The notes under the pieces were generated by a model, which saw only the letters and a program-made list of their open reading frames with translations, was not told the DNA's origin and did no database searches. Below are positions 25,512 through 34,397 of a stretch of 64,000 bases of DNA, piece by piece (within the stretch, counting starts at the first letter, position 1; each line of letters opens with the position of its first letter). Location: positions 5,559,501-5,623,500 of the forward strand of contig NZ_CP114035.2 in assembly GCF_026898135.2 (NCBI RefSeq), given 5' to 3'. Made by a program: the position numbers and the translations under genes. The DNA is from Pseudomonas fortuita (GTDB lineage: Bacteria; Pseudomonadota; Gammaproteobacteria; Pseudomonadales; Pseudomonadaceae).

Positions 25512-26918
25512 ATGAGCATGCGCATGAACATCTTCGGCCGATACCAGGGCCTTGAGGGCGACCAAACCACCACAGGCGCTGTTTGTATTGCCAGCCGGGC
25601 CAGGGGCCGCGTGCATGGCCGCAACTGGCTTCTTCAAGGCGACCCGACCACACCCTGCCCGCTCTGTGGACAAGCGGGCACCATCATCGAGGGCGAATCT
25701 CGTTGGCGGCAGGACGACATACCCACTGCTCTGGATGGTGCGCTGGTGCAATGCGGGTGCCCATCGGGCAGCAATCGCCTGGTTGCAAGTGGATATGCAC
25801 CTGCGCCGCCGCGCAGGGCGCCTGCACCTGAGCCTGTTCATGAGGCACCACCACAGGCCCAAGCGAGTAACCAAGTAAGCAGCAGCTATCAACCTGGGGC
25901 ACATCAGCCCTCAAAAACAGCGCAGGGCATGGAGCCTGGCTTCTACATCGTTCCGCGCTGCATGACGTATCAGGAAGTCTTGGCAGAACTCGGCGCGCCG
26001 CAGGCCAACCTGCCTAGCTCGATTCTGGAACGACTGAACCCGACCTATCAGCGTGGGTTCAAGGCAGGTGAGATCTTTGTCATTGGCGACGGGTTGCAGC
26101 GGCCGGTGTGTACGCGTGAAGAACTGACTGCAATGAGTGCGGCGAAACAGGCGCGGGAAGCGTTGGCGAGCCTGACGCCAGAAGAGGCCGAGTTCATGAT
26201 GCGCCATCAGGCCCAGATTGCCGGGTTGCTCAGCGATGTGAGCCTGGCGATGGGGGTAAGTGAGGCGATGGTTGGCAAGTCGCTGGATGAACTCAGCGAC
26301 ATACTGCGAAAAATTGAAGACCTGCATAAAGATCAATTCATCAAGCATGGGCACCTTAGGCACCCTGAGTTCTTTGCGGAACGTCAAAAACTGTTCACGC
26401 AACTGAGTGCAAACTTAAAAGCCACCCTTTTAAACAAACGCCTCAACCTTGGAAATCATGAAAACCTCCGCCGGGATTTAGGTATATCGTCAAGAAGCTT
26501 AGTACACCACTGGAGTAAAGCAGGGGCGCCGAGCCACATCCCTGGTTACTCGACACATTTGGACAAGCTGGCCAAAATGGCTAAATATTTAAAAACCGGA
26601 GGGCGTATTGGCACTGCTATCGGCGGTAGCGGAGCTGCTATGAAAATTTCTGAGGTGTGCAAAGAGGGCAACACACATGCCTGTAAAAAAGTCAGCGTTA
26701 CTGAGGCAGGTAATTTTTCCGGTGGCTTAGCGGGTGGCTGGTTGGCAGGAAAACTCGCGGGCAGGATTTCTGCGAAGGTTTGCTGGAGAGTCGGACCCTA
26801 CGCCGTTGCATGTGGAATAGTGATCACTGGTGGAGGCGCCTTGGCCGGCAGCATCGGTGGTATGGAAGCAGGCGAGGAGCTAGGCGAACTAGTCTTCGAG
26901 GTCTTTGGAGATGATTGA
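25512..26918 (+). CDS. PAAR-domain type VI secretion effector with predicted pore-forming C-terminus
   Basis: A 468-residue modular toxin. Residues 14-90 form a PAAR spike-tip domain (GDQTT, LLQGDPTTPCPLCG, TIIEGESRW, LVQCGCPSGSNRLVASG). Residues 95-140 are a Pro/Gln/Ser linker, and 140-195 are LysM-like (GFYIVPRCMTYQEVLAELG...LNPTYQRGFKAGEIFVIGD). Residues 205-345 are a helical module ending SSRSLVHHWSKAGAP that I recall from other Pseudomonas PAAR proteins. Residues 362-455 hold Gly-rich hydrophobic stretches (GGRIGTAIGGSG, NFSGGLAGGWLAGKLAG, AVACGIVITGGGALAGSIGG), which suggest membrane insertion rather than an enzyme. Base composition turns AT-rich after about 26400. No vgrG or other secretion gene is in the window. 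ATG 25512 has GAGG upstream. Confidence 0.78.
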   Translation: MSMRMNIFGRYQGLEGDQTTTGAVCIASRARGRVHGRNWLLQGDPTTPCPLCGQAGTIIEGESRWRQDDIPTALDGALVQCGCPSGSNRLVASGYAPAPPRRAPAPEPVHEAPPQAQASNQVSSSYQPGAHQPSKTAQGMEPGFYIVPRCMTYQEVLAELGAPQANLPSSILERLNPTYQRGFKAGEIFVIGDGLQRPVCTREELTAMSAAKQAREALASLTPEEAEFMMRHQAQIAGLLSDVSLAMGVSEAMVGKSLDELSDILRKIEDLHKDQFIKHGHLRHPEFFAERQKLFTQLSANLKATLLNKRLNLGNHENLRRDLGISSRSLVHHWSKAGAPSHIPGYSTHLDKLAKMAKYLKTGGRIGTAIGGSGAAMKISEVCKEGNTHACKKVSVTEAGNFSGGLAGGWLAGKLAGRISAKVCWRVGPYAVACGIVITGGGALAGSIGGMEAGEELGELVFEVFGDD

Positions 26919-27297
26919 TCACCTTGACGTAAAAATAAGATTATTTCTGTTAGGCGCTCCTATCTGCCTCGCTTTAATCGGGCTTGTAGCTGACCTTCAC
27001 ATCGCCTGTTCTCGCCAATATAAAGAAATGACCTCAGCACTCCAACGTAGCGCGTGCCTTCCATTTGCGACCGGCATGTGGGGAGAGCAAAGAATTGGTT
27101 CCAGAATTCTAGTTATTTCTGTAATCGCCGGTGCCATTGGATCCCCCGCCTCCAGCATTCGCCTTGGGCTATTGGATGAGCAAGACCACTTACAATTCCC
27201 CAGGTATTTAAGAAGAAAAATACTCATTGCATCTTCGCTAAATACTGTTGGCATTGCCTGGGTAGCGGCATATTACCTAATGAAGCTGATCAAATGA
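26911..27297 (+). CDS. Predicted membrane immunity protein for the PAAR effector
   Basis: A 128-residue protein with three predicted membrane helices (about residues 11-29, 66-88 and 104-124) and a basic C-terminal region. I recognise no family. Its ATG overlaps the effector stop by 8 bases (ATGATTGA), so the two are coupled; a TTG two codons earlier is an alternative start. Codon use is clearly more AT-rich than the core genes, like the end of the effector. Immunity to pore-forming toxins is usually a polytopic inner-membrane protein, so gene order, overlap and topology together support this role, though it is inference. Confidence 0.7.
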   Translation: MIDHLDVKIRLFLLGAPICLALIGLVADLHIACSRQYKEMTSALQRSACLPFATGMWGEQRIGSRILVISVIAGAIGSPASSIRLGLLDEQDHLQFPRYLRRKILIASSLNTVGIAWVAAYYLMKLIK

Positions 27298-27338
27298 GAC
27301 ACAAACATGTTTCAGAAAAAGCTGAGCGCACAGCTAAT

Positions 27339-27366
27339 TCGCGGGTTTACCCGCGAAGGGGCCGGT
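27339..27366. repeat. REP element (single, partial)
   Basis: CGCGGGTTTACCCGCGAAGGGGCCGG, one REP half-pair between the immunity gene and the convergent DUF3077 gene. Confidence 0.6.
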
Positions 27367-27382
27367 ACAGCCAATACAAAAG

Positions 27383-27643
27383 TCAGCGCATCAAGCCCAA
27401 CTCGGCATCATCCAGCAGCGCCTTGGCCATGGCAGCGAAGTAATGCGATGCCCACATCATTTGCTGGTCGCCATCCATCAAACCGGTCAGCGACAAGTCC
27501 CGTGCATAGCCCATCAACTCGGAGGCCTGCTCGCGGGCACTGCGGCAGGGAATGCCTTCGGCTATGCGGAACAGCGGATGGGTTTGGCCTTCGCCTTGGT
27601 AGAAATAGGTTACGCCTGGGGTGGTTTTGGTTTCGTCGGTCAT
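27383..27643 (-). CDS. DUF3077 (DUF6124-like) small protein
   Basis: An 86-residue acidic, helical protein with no membrane segment or signal. The motif LFRIAEGIPCRSAREQASELMGYARDLSLTG and then WASHYFAAMAKALLDDAEL is the pattern of DUF3077, a family that occurs in many copies in Pseudomonas genomes and has no known role. The ribosome site is weak (GGTG nine bases before the ATG). Its upstream region is rich in inverted repeats, described separately. Confidence 0.75.
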   Translation of the reverse strand: MTDETKTTPGVTYFYQGEGQTHPLFRIAEGIPCRSAREQASELMGYARDLSLTGLMDGDQQMMWASHYFAAMAKALLDDAELGLMR

Positions 27644-28099
27644 CGATTGGGCACCATATCGTTATGTGCCACCCGTCAGTTTCCACACGTTGGGGTGACA
27701 GCTGCACACGGAGTGGAAATCCAGGCATATGGCAAACCCGGTAGGCGAAAGCCTCCCGCGTACAGCTGTCATGACAACAAGCACCATATGTACTGCCAGG
27801 TTTCCACACCCGATCGCTGAACCGTCAGCGACAGGCAAAGCCTAGAGGGCGGGATTTGCAGGAACAATCAGATGCGTGTCGACAGAGGTTGTAGGGTATT
27901 TCGCAGGAGGGTGGAGTTGCCAGCCCCGAGCCGTAGGAAGAGTCTGAAATCATCGTAGCCAATGAATCTCTTGGGGCCGCTTTGCGGCCCTTCGCAGGCA
28001 CGCCCGCTCCCACTGGTTTTGTGCTCAGCCCAAGCTGTGCGCGATCCTTGTGGGAGCGGGCGTGCCCGCGAAGGGCTGCAAAGCAGCCCCAATAAAAAC
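27644..28099. other. 456-bp spacer with nested inverted repeats and a REP pair
   Basis: No protein gene is supportable here. The left part, which would be the 5' region of the DUF3077 gene, has TTTCCAC (27680-27686) against GTGGAAA (27713-27719), TGACAGCTG (27696-27704) against CAGCTGTCA (27763-27771), and an eight-pair hairpin with one mismatch around a GAAA loop at 27739-27758. TTTCCACAC recurs near 27801. I recall similar sequence ahead of other Pseudomonas DUF3077 genes but cannot verify it. The right part is a REP pair (27972-28092). Confidence 0.45.
27972..28092. repeat. Inverted REP pair with flanking GGGGC(C/T)GC hairpins
   Basis: TTGGGGCCGCTTTGCGGCCC then TTCGCAGGCACGCCCGCTCCCAC on the left face TGTGGGAGCGGGCGTGCCCG then GCGAAGGGCTGCAAAGCAGCCCC on the right, about 40 bp apart. 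It lies directly downstream of the histidine kinase stop. Confidence 0.75.
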
Positions 28100-30088
28100 C
28101 TACAGCGAACGCCTCGTCTGTTGGATATTCGGAGTCATCTGCACCTGCGAAATCGCCATGTTCAAACTCAACTCAAACCGGCTCCCCAACCCGCGCGTTG
28201 ACTCATGCGCCAACCGCGCCCCCAGCAACTCCCCCATCTGCCGGCAGATCGACAAACCAATCCCCAAACCGCCATACCGCCGGGTCATCGAACCGTCGAC
28301 CTGGAAGAACCGCTGATAGAGGGTCGACTGCTCCAGGTCATCGAAGCCGATCCCGCTATCACTGACGGTAAAGGTCAAGGCCAGGTCGCCCGGCCCCAAC
28401 CGGCGGCCGCGCACCTGGATCATCACCCCGCCCTGATGGGTGAACTTCAAACCGTTGTCCACCAGGCAGCCCAGGCACTGGGCCAGTTTCTGCCCGTCAC
28501 CCAGCAGCCCGTCCGGCAGGTCGGCCGGTATGTCCAGGCTCAGGTACAAGCCTTTGCGCAGGGCCTGCCCTGCATAACCAGCGCGCAAGCCCTGCAGCAG
28601 CGCACGCAGACTGAACGGCGTCGGCTGCGCACGCAGGCGGCCGGCCTGCAGTTCGGACAGGGTGAGAATGGCGTCGACCATGTCCATCATGCTTTGCGCC
28701 GACCCCACCGCCGTGCGGTGGTATTGGGCCATTTCGGCGTCCATCGGCAGGGTGTGCATCAGCTCCAGCGAGCCGATCACGCCATTCATCGGGGTGCGCA
28801 GCTCATGGGTCACGCTGGCCAGGAACTCGTCTTTCAGGCGGTTGCTCCTGGCCAACTGCAGGTTGAGTTGCTCCAGCGTGCGCCCGGTCTCGCGCAAGGT
28901 CTGCGCCTGCTGCTCACGCAGGCTGTTGATGCGGTCCGCCAGCGCCAGCGACAGCAATGCCACCTCCAGCGCTGAACCCAACTGGCTGGCATACATGGTG
29001 ATGAATACATTTGGCAGATAGCCCAGCACCATCAAGGTGTTGACCAGGCCGCCAAGCAGGAACGCCGTCCAGGCGATGATGAACCAGCGCGCCACGCGCA
29101 AGCCCCGCCACCAGGCGTACAAGCCAGCGCTGAAGATGCTGACGGTGAACAGTAATGCCAGCAGCGTGGCCATGCGCAGGGCAATGCCGTAGGGCATGCT
29201 CACCGCCAGCACCATGACCAGCGCACCGCCCAGCATCAGTAGCTGCAGCAGCCGGTCGAAGCCACGACTGATGTTGCCCAGTTGCAGGAAATGCCGGGCG
29301 AACTGGCAGCCGAACAGGCCTGCTGCACCAATGAACAGCGGCGTCGAGGCGTTCGCCCACCAAGGGCTGTCGGGCCAGAAGTAGGCCACGCCCGCACCGT
29401 TCACCGACACCTGGTACAAACCGAACGAGGCAATATAGAGGATGTAGTAGAGGTAGCTGACGTCACGCACGCTGAGGTAGATGAACAGGTTGTACACCAG
29501 CATCACCAGCAACACGCCGTAGATCATTCCCAGCACATACAAGCGGGTGGGCTGCTCCTCCATGTAGGCCTCGGCGGACCAAAGCGCCAGCGGCGCCTGC
29601 ACCGAGCCCTGGCTGTGCAGGCGCAGATAGGCGGTGGTTACCTGCCCAGGCGGCAGCTGCAATTCGAACAGGTAGTTGTTCTGCCGGATCTGGCGGCTGT
29701 CGTAGGGCAAGGCATCGCCGGTGCGCTGGGCCAGGTGAAAGCCACCCCTGCCGTCGGACAGGTACAGTTCGAGGTGGTCCAGCGGCGGATAGGCCAGCTC
29801 AAGCAGCCATTGCCGTGGGGCAGCGCTGGGCGCGCCAACCGGGCGCAGCTCGACCTTGAGCCAGAACACCGAGGTGGAGTAACCGGCATTCAGCACGTCT
29901 TCGTGGTGAGGTTTGAAGTATTTGGCGAACCCGGGGGCACTCACCTGGGCGATGCTGGCACTGCCATCGAGGTCTTCGTAAACCTGCATGGCTTTGCCCA
30001 ACGGAAGATGCCGGGTAGCGTCGTCGAAATCGACCGCTCCGGCCAGCACGGGCAGCAAGCCCAAAAGCACAATCAGCAAATAGCGCAT
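28100..30088 (-). CDS. 7TMR-DISM sensor histidine kinase
   Basis: A 662-residue inner-membrane sensor. A signal peptide (about residues 1-20) leads to a periplasmic 7TMR-DISMED2 domain (about 20-170, ending before YMEEQPTRLYVLG) and seven helices (about 183-400, beginning LGMIYGVLLVMLVYNLFIYL). A short coiled coil precedes the HisKA domain, with phospho-acceptor His 428 in FLASVTHELRTPMNG. The ATPase domain has the N box CLVDNGLKFTH, G1 SDSGIGFD and G2 YGGLGIGLSI. The protein ends there, with no receiver or Hpt domain and no partner regulator nearby, so it should signal to an unlinked response regulator. DISM domains are thought to sense carbohydrate-like ligands. ATG 30088 gives a proper signal peptide; a 25-residue extension is unlikely. 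Confidence 0.88.
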   Translation of the reverse strand: MRYLLIVLLGLLPVLAGAVDFDDATRHLPLGKAMQVYEDLDGSASIAQVSAPGFAKYFKPHHEDVLNAGYSTSVFWLKVELRPVGAPSAAPRQWLLELAYPPLDHLELYLSDGRGGFHLAQRTGDALPYDSRQIRQNNYLFELQLPPGQVTTAYLRLHSQGSVQAPLALWSAEAYMEEQPTRLYVLGMIYGVLLVMLVYNLFIYLSVRDVSYLYYILYIASFGLYQVSVNGAGVAYFWPDSPWWANASTPLFIGAAGLFGCQFARHFLQLGNISRGFDRLLQLLMLGGALVMVLAVSMPYGIALRMATLLALLFTVSIFSAGLYAWWRGLRVARWFIIAWTAFLLGGLVNTLMVLGYLPNVFITMYASQLGSALEVALLSLALADRINSLREQQAQTLRETGRTLEQLNLQLARSNRLKDEFLASVTHELRTPMNGVIGSLELMHTLPMDAEMAQYHRTAVGSAQSMMDMVDAILTLSELQAGRLRAQPTPFSLRALLQGLRAGYAGQALRKGLYLSLDIPADLPDGLLGDGQKLAQCLGCLVDNGLKFTHQGGVMIQVRGRRLGPGDLALTFTVSDSGIGFDDLEQSTLYQRFFQVDGSMTRRYGGLGIGLSICRQMGELLGARLAHESTRGLGSRFELSLNMAISQVQMTPNIQQTRRSL

Positions 30089-30353
30089 ACAGCCCCAGCA
30101 TGGCCTGTCCAGTCGCGTCGCGTTAGCCTCCCATCCGTTTGAGACGACGTGATCCGGCAGCACCCGTTTGTCGAGTTATCCGAGCACTCTAGCATAGCTT
30201 CGCAACCTGGCAATCGGCCATCTCAAAAACCAAAGAAAAGGCTCTAAATCAATACTTTCAGAAGAACACCAAACAAAAATCTGACCAATCGATCAGTAAA
30301 ACGCGTTTGTCGGACGATCCGCCCAAACAGGTTTGGTGGTAAGCTCGCCGACC

Positions 30354-31151
30354 ATGAATACCTACAGCTCCCGCCCCGTTGTCCTCTGTCTCTCCGGCCA
30401 CGACCCTAGTGGCGGCGCCGGCCTGCAGGCAGATATCGAAGCCCTGATCGCGCAAGGCTGTCACGCTGCACCCGCAGTGACCGCCCTGACCGTGCAGGAT
30501 ACCGTCAACGTTTCCGACTTCCGCGTGCTCGACCGCGAGTGGGTACTGGCCCAGGCCAATGCCGTACTGGCCGACTCCACGGTGGCCGCAGTCAAACTGG
30601 GCATGCTCGGTTCGATCGAAATGGTCGACACCGTCGCCGAACTGCTGGCCGCCCACCCGCACCTGCCGCTGGTCTGCGACCCGGTGCTGCGTGCCGGCGG
30701 CGGTGGCCGCCTGGGCAAGGACGAAGTCGGCTACGCCGTGCGCGAACGCCTGCTGCCGCTGGCGACCATCGCCACGCCGAACCTGCCCGAAGCCCGCATC
30801 CTCGCCGAACTGCCTGAAGGCACCGCCGACGAATGTGCCGAAAAGCTGCTGCCGTTCTGTAGACACCTGCTGATTACCGGCGGTCACGGCGACGAAGACG
30901 AAATTCACAACCGCCTGTACACCCAGGACGGTCAGCACCACACCTGGACCTGCCAGCGCCTGCCGGGCAGCTACCACGGTTCGGGCTGCACCCTGGCCAG
31001 CGCCCTGGCTGGCCGCCTGGCGCTCGGCGAGCAGCTGGAAAGCGCCGTGCGCAGCGCCCTGGACTACACCTGGCGCACCCTGCGTGACGCCGAACAGCTG
31101 GGCAGGGGCCAGTTCGTGCCGCGCCGCCTGCCCCTGGACTTCTGCTCCTGA
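30354..31151 (+). CDS. thiD: Hydroxymethylpyrimidine/phosphomethylpyrimidine kinase
   Basis: A 265-residue ribokinase-fold enzyme that phosphorylates HMP and HMP-P in thiamine synthesis. Seen: [19 protein letters not shown] at the N-terminus (substrate site), [25 protein letters not shown], and the catalytic anion-hole region [18 protein letters not shown]. The start is ATG 30354. A hairpin with CCAAAC/GTTTGG arms lies at 30323-30336 just upstream, and an AT-rich stretch at 30200-30300 probably carries promoters for it and the divergent kinase. I found no TPP riboswitch in the leader. thiE follows after 13 bp. Confidence 0.94.
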   Translation: MNTYSSRPVVLCLSGHDPSGGAGLQADIEALIAQGCHAAPAVTALTVQDTVNVSDFRVLDREWVLAQANAVLADSTVAAVKLGMLGSIEMVDTVAELLAAHPHLPLVCDPVLRAGGGGRLGKDEVGYAVRERLLPLATIATPNLPEARILAELPEGTADECAEKLLPFCRHLLITGGHGDEDEIHNRLYTQDGQHHTWTCQRLPGSYHGSGCTLASALAGRLALGEQLESAVRSALDYTWRTLRDAEQLGRGQFVPRRLPLDFCS

Positions 31152-31164
31152 TACGAGGCCTTCG

Positions 31165-31788
31165 ATGAAGCTACGCGGTCTGTACGCAATCACCGACAGC
31201 CAGCTGCTCGCTGGCCGTTTCCTGTCCCATGTCGAAGCGGCCCTGGAAGGTGGCGTGTGCCTGCTGCAGTACCGCGACAAAAGTGACGACGCGGCGCGCC
31301 GCCTGCGTGAAGCCGAAGGGCTGATGAAGCTCTGCGAGCGCTACGGCACCCAGCTGCTCATCAACGATGACGCCGAACTGGCCGCGCGCCTGGGCGTTGG
31401 CGTACACCTGGGCCAGACTGACGGCCCGCTGACCCCGTCCCGCGCCCTGCTCGGCCGCCGGGCGATCATCGGCTCCACCTGCCACGCCAGCCTCGAGCTG
31501 GCCGCCCAGGCCGCCAGTGAAGGCGCCAGCTACGTCGCCTTTGGCCGCTTCTTCAATTCCGTTACCAAGCCGGGCGCGCCCGCCGCCAACGTTGAACTGC
31601 TGGAGCAGGCGCGTGCCCAGGTGAAACTGCCGATTGCCGTGATCGGCGGCATCACCCTCGACAACGCCGCCCCGCTGGTCGCCCACGGTGCCGACCTGCT
31701 GGCGGTGATCCATGGCCTGTTCGGTGCCGACAGCGCGCAAGAAGTCACCCGCCGCGCCCGCGCCTTCAACGCCTTGTTCGCATCCTGA
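31165..31788 (+). CDS. thiE: Thiamine-phosphate synthase
   Basis: A 207-residue TIM-barrel enzyme joining HMP-PP and thiazole phosphate to form thiamine phosphate. Seen: [29 protein letters not shown] (diphosphate-binding Gln and Arg), [52 protein letters not shown] and [12 protein letters not shown], covering the active site. The start is ATG 31165, with GAGG about seven bases upstream. It lies 13 bp after thiD and 17 bp before hemL in one plus-strand unit. Confidence 0.95.
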   Translation: MKLRGLYAITDSQLLAGRFLSHVEAALEGGVCLLQYRDKSDDAARRLREAEGLMKLCERYGTQLLINDDAELAARLGVGVHLGQTDGPLTPSRALLGRRAIIGSTCHASLELAAQAASEGASYVAFGRFFNSVTKPGAPAANVELLEQARAQVKLPIAVIGGITLDNAAPLVAHGADLLAVIHGLFGADSAQEVTRRARAFNALFAS

Positions 31789-31805
31789 TTTCGAGAGAAC
31801 CTTTC

Positions 31806-33089
31806 ATGTCCCGTTCCGAAGACCTGTTCGCCAAAGCCCAGAAGCACATCCCAGGCGGGGTCAACTCGCCGGTCCGCGCCTTCAAGAGCGTTGGCGGCAC
31901 GCCACTGTTCTTCAAGCATGCCGAAGGCGCCTACGTCGTTGACGAGGACGACAAGCGCTACGTCGACTACGTCGGCTCCTGGGGCCCGATGATCCTTGGC
32001 CACGGCCACCCGGACGTGCTGGACTCGGTACGCAAGCAACTGGAACACGGCCTGTCCTATGGCGCACCCACCGCCATGGAAACCGACATGGCCGACCTGG
32101 TCTGCTCGCTGGTACCATCCATGGAAATGGTCCGCATGGTGAGCTCGGGCACCGAAGCCACCATGAGCGCCATCCGCCTGGCCCGTGGCTACACCGGCCG
32201 TGACGCCATCATCAAGTTCGAAGGCTGCTACCACGGCCATTCCGACAGCCTGCTGGTAAAAGCCGGTTCCGGCCTGCTGACCCAAGGCGTGCCAAGCTCG
32301 GCCGGCGTGCCGGCAGACTTTGCAAAGCACACCCTCACCTTGCCGTTCAACGACATTGCCGCGGTCGAAAAAACCCTGGCCGAGGTCGGCCAGACCGTGG
32401 CCTGCATCATTGTCGAGCCCGTGGCCGGCAACATGAACTGCGTCCCCCCAGCGCCGGGCTTCCTTGAAGGCCTGCGCGAGCAGTGCGACAAACACGGCGT
32501 GGTACTGATCTTCGACGAAGTGATGACAGGCTTCCGCGTCTCCCTGGGCGGCGCCCAAGGCCACTATGGCATTAAGCCGGACCTGTCCACCTTCGGCAAG
32601 ATCGTCGGTGGCGGCATGCCGGTCGGCTGCTTCGGCGGCAAACGCGAAATCATGGGCTGCATCGCCCCGCTCGGCCCGGTCTACCAGGCCGGCACCCTGT
32701 CGGGCAACCCGCTGGCCATGGCCGCCGGCCTGACCACCCTGAAGCTGATCAGCCGCCCGGGCTTCCACGCCGAGCTGACCGACTACACCAGCCGCATGCT
32801 TGATGGCCTGCAACAACGTGCCGATGCCGCTGGCGTACCGTTCGTCACCACCCAGGCCGGCGCCATGTTCGGCCTGTACTTCAGCGGCGCCGACGACATC
32901 GTCACGTTCGAAGACGTGATGAGCAGCGATGCCGAACGCTTCAAGCGCTTCTTCCACCTGATGCTGGAAGGCGGCGTGTACCTGGCACCGAGCGCGTTCG
33001 AGGCGGGCTTCACCTCCATCGCCCACGGCGACAAGGAGCTGCAGATCACCCTGGATGCAGCTGAAAAGGCCTTTGCTGCATTGAAGTAA
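31806..33089 (+). CDS. hemL: Glutamate-1-semialdehyde 2,1-aminomutase
   Basis: A 427-residue PLP enzyme making 5-aminolevulinate in the C5 haem pathway. Seen: [33 protein letters not shown] (PLP phosphate), [21 protein letters not shown], and the Schiff-base lysine in [14 protein letters not shown]. Length is standard for HemL. GAGAG precedes the ATG. thiD-thiE-hemL is a common grouping in Pseudomonas; a REP element follows. Confidence 0.97.
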   Translation: MSRSEDLFAKAQKHIPGGVNSPVRAFKSVGGTPLFFKHAEGAYVVDEDDKRYVDYVGSWGPMILGHGHPDVLDSVRKQLEHGLSYGAPTAMETDMADLVCSLVPSMEMVRMVSSGTEATMSAIRLARGYTGRDAIIKFEGCYHGHSDSLLVKAGSGLLTQGVPSSAGVPADFAKHTLTLPFNDIAAVEKTLAEVGQTVACIIVEPVAGNMNCVPPAPGFLEGLREQCDKHGVVLIFDEVMTGFRVSLGGAQGHYGIKPDLSTFGKIVGGGMPVGCFGGKREIMGCIAPLGPVYQAGTLSGNPLAMAAGLTTLKLISRPGFHAELTDYTSRMLDGLQQRADAAGVPFVTTQAGAMFGLYFSGADDIVTFEDVMSSDAERFKRFFHLMLEGGVYLAPSAFEAGFTSIAHGDKELQITLDAAEKAFAALK

Positions 33090-33101
33090 TTGCCAGCCTG
33101 C

Positions 33102-33144
33102 ACCGGCCTCTGTGGGAGCGGGCTTGCCCCGCGAAGAGGCCGGT
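33102..33144. repeat. REP element with flanking inverted arms
   Basis: ACCGGCCTC at 33102-33110 and GAGGCCGGT at 33136-33144 are perfect complements flanking TGTGGGAGCGGG and CCCCGCGAA. The whole unit can fold as one hairpin after hemL. Confidence 0.75.
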
Positions 33145-33289
33145 ACAGGTAATAATTACGCATGCACAATCAGCTGACTTCCCCAACCAAGCAGAAATTC
33201 GAGTAAAACTTTGTAAGGTTGGCGCTGCTTATCCCATAATGTGCCACCAGAGACATTGGCCGCAGCTTTGCAGAGGTAAGTCGATCCCC

Positions 33290-33835
33290 ATGAACCGCAC
33301 CGGCCGCGCCCTGACCCTGGGCTGCCTGTTGCTTCTTCAGCCCCTGCTGGCCTTGGCGGAGGGCGGTAACTCGTTGCTGATTCCGGCGACGGGCCGCTGC
33401 ACCTTGAATGTTCAGCCTGAAGACCTGGCAAACGCCCTCAAGGCCTGCGAGCAGACGGCTACCGCGGGGGATGCCCAGGCGCAATTCGAACTGGGCGAGT
33501 ACTACTACACGCAAACGCCGAAAAACCTCGACAAAGCCCTGGACTGGTTCCAGAAGGCTTCGCTGCAAGGCCAGGCCGACGCCCAGTACCGTCTGGGTGC
33601 GATGTTCTTCCATGGCGAAGGGGTCAAGGCCAACAACGTGCAGGCCTACATCCTGCTGAAGATGGCCGCGGTCAACGGTGCCGAAGATGCATTGGACATG
33701 GCCGACGAAGTGACCGAGCAAATGCCCCGCGACGAGCTGGAGCATGCCACCCAGGTGCTCGGCCAGATTTTCCGCAAATACCTGCTGGAACTGCAGAACG
33801 CCGAAGGGCGCACGCCGTTCTCGCCGCTCCCCTGA
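33290..33835 (+). CDS. Secreted Sel1/TPR-like repeat protein
   Basis: A 181-residue protein with a signal peptide probably cut after LLALA (residue 23). The mature part carries Sel1-like helical repeats: GDAQAQFELGEYYYTQTPKNLDKALDWFQKAS and GQADAQYRLGAMFFHGEGVKANNVQAYILLKMAA, each of about 36 residues. Such repeats bind other proteins, so a periplasmic scaffold role is likely, with no known partner. The start is ATG 33290, because the signal peptide begins there. It converges on the DUF1820 gene with a 3-bp gap. Confidence 0.8.
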   Translation: MNRTGRALTLGCLLLLQPLLALAEGGNSLLIPATGRCTLNVQPEDLANALKACEQTATAGDAQAQFELGEYYYTQTPKNLDKALDWFQKASLQGQADAQYRLGAMFFHGEGVKANNVQAYILLKMAAVNGAEDALDMADEVTEQMPRDELEHATQVLGQIFRKYLLELQNAEGRTPFSPLP

Positions 33836-33838
33836 CGG

Positions 33839-34165
33839 TTACTTTTCCGGCATTGGCATCGGGAACGGCATCACATTGCCGCCGCCCTTGGCTTCGCTGA
33901 TCTTTGCCGTGCCCAGGCGCTCGACTTCGTCGATTCGCACGATCGAGTGCATCGGCACGAAACTGCGGATCACCCCCTCGAACTGGCTCTTGAGCTTCTC
34001 CTCGCTCGGGTCTACCACCAGCTGCGAGCGCTCGCCGAACACGAACTCCTCGATTTCCAGGAAGCCCCACAGGTCGCTCTGGTAGATCTGCTTGGCATAC
34101 ATCTCGAAGACCTGCCCCTGGTTGAGGAAGATCACTTTATAGATGGCAGGTTCGCGTTTGCTCAT
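33839..34165 (-). CDS. DUF1820 family protein
   Basis: A 108-residue soluble protein. The core YKVIFLNQGQVFEMYAKQIYQSDLWGFLEIEEFVFGE and IRSFVPMHSIVRIDEVERLGTAKI are typical of DUF1820, a small gammaproteobacterial family with no known function. The C-terminus is Gly/Pro/Met-rich (GGGNVMPFPMPMPEK). The start is ATG 34165; longer readings run into a REP element. It has an inverted REP pair upstream. Confidence 0.82.
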   Translation of the reverse strand: MSKREPAIYKVIFLNQGQVFEMYAKQIYQSDLWGFLEIEEFVFGERSQLVVDPSEEKLKSQFEGVIRSFVPMHSIVRIDEVERLGTAKISEAKGGGNVMPFPMPMPEK

Positions 34166-34216
34166 GATGGGAGGGATAACACATGCGTAAGAAAAGGCAG
34201 GCATGATACCTGCTCC

Positions 34217-34292
34217 GGCCTCTTCGCGGGTGAACCCGCTCCCACAGGTCATGCACACAACCTGTGGGAGCGGGTTCACCCGCGAAGAGGCC
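34217..34292. repeat. Inverted REP pair, 32-bp perfect arms
   Basis: 34217-34248 (GGCCTCTTCGCGGGTGAACC...) is the exact reverse complement of 34261-34292, leaving a 12-bp loop. It separates the divergent DUF1820 and PhoH-like genes. Confidence 0.85.
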
Positions 34293-34397
34293 AGAACAGG
34301 CAGTACATACCGTTGAACGTTTCAGTGCTTTCGCCACTGGCATTCAAGGGTTATTCTTGAGTTCACACCCATTGCCGTCGAGCGGCTAAAAACGACC

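Noticed and set aside
27696..27771. Integron attC site
   Set aside because: Although it is an imperfect palindrome, the GTTRRRY and RYYYAAC end boxes of attC sites are not present.
27408..27809. 133-codon minus-strand frame covering the DUF3077 gene and its leader
   Set aside because: It overlaps the DUF3077 gene in another frame and translates a structured leader; no ribosome site or domain.
30089..30353. A TPP riboswitch upstream of thiD-thiE
   Set aside because: The leader lacks the CUGAGA-type conserved core and is mostly unstructured AT-rich sequence; only a small CCAAAC/GTTTGG hairpin is present.
30258..31280. 340-codon minus-strand frame opposite thiD
   Set aside because: Shadow frame; thiD on the plus strand has all kinase motifs.
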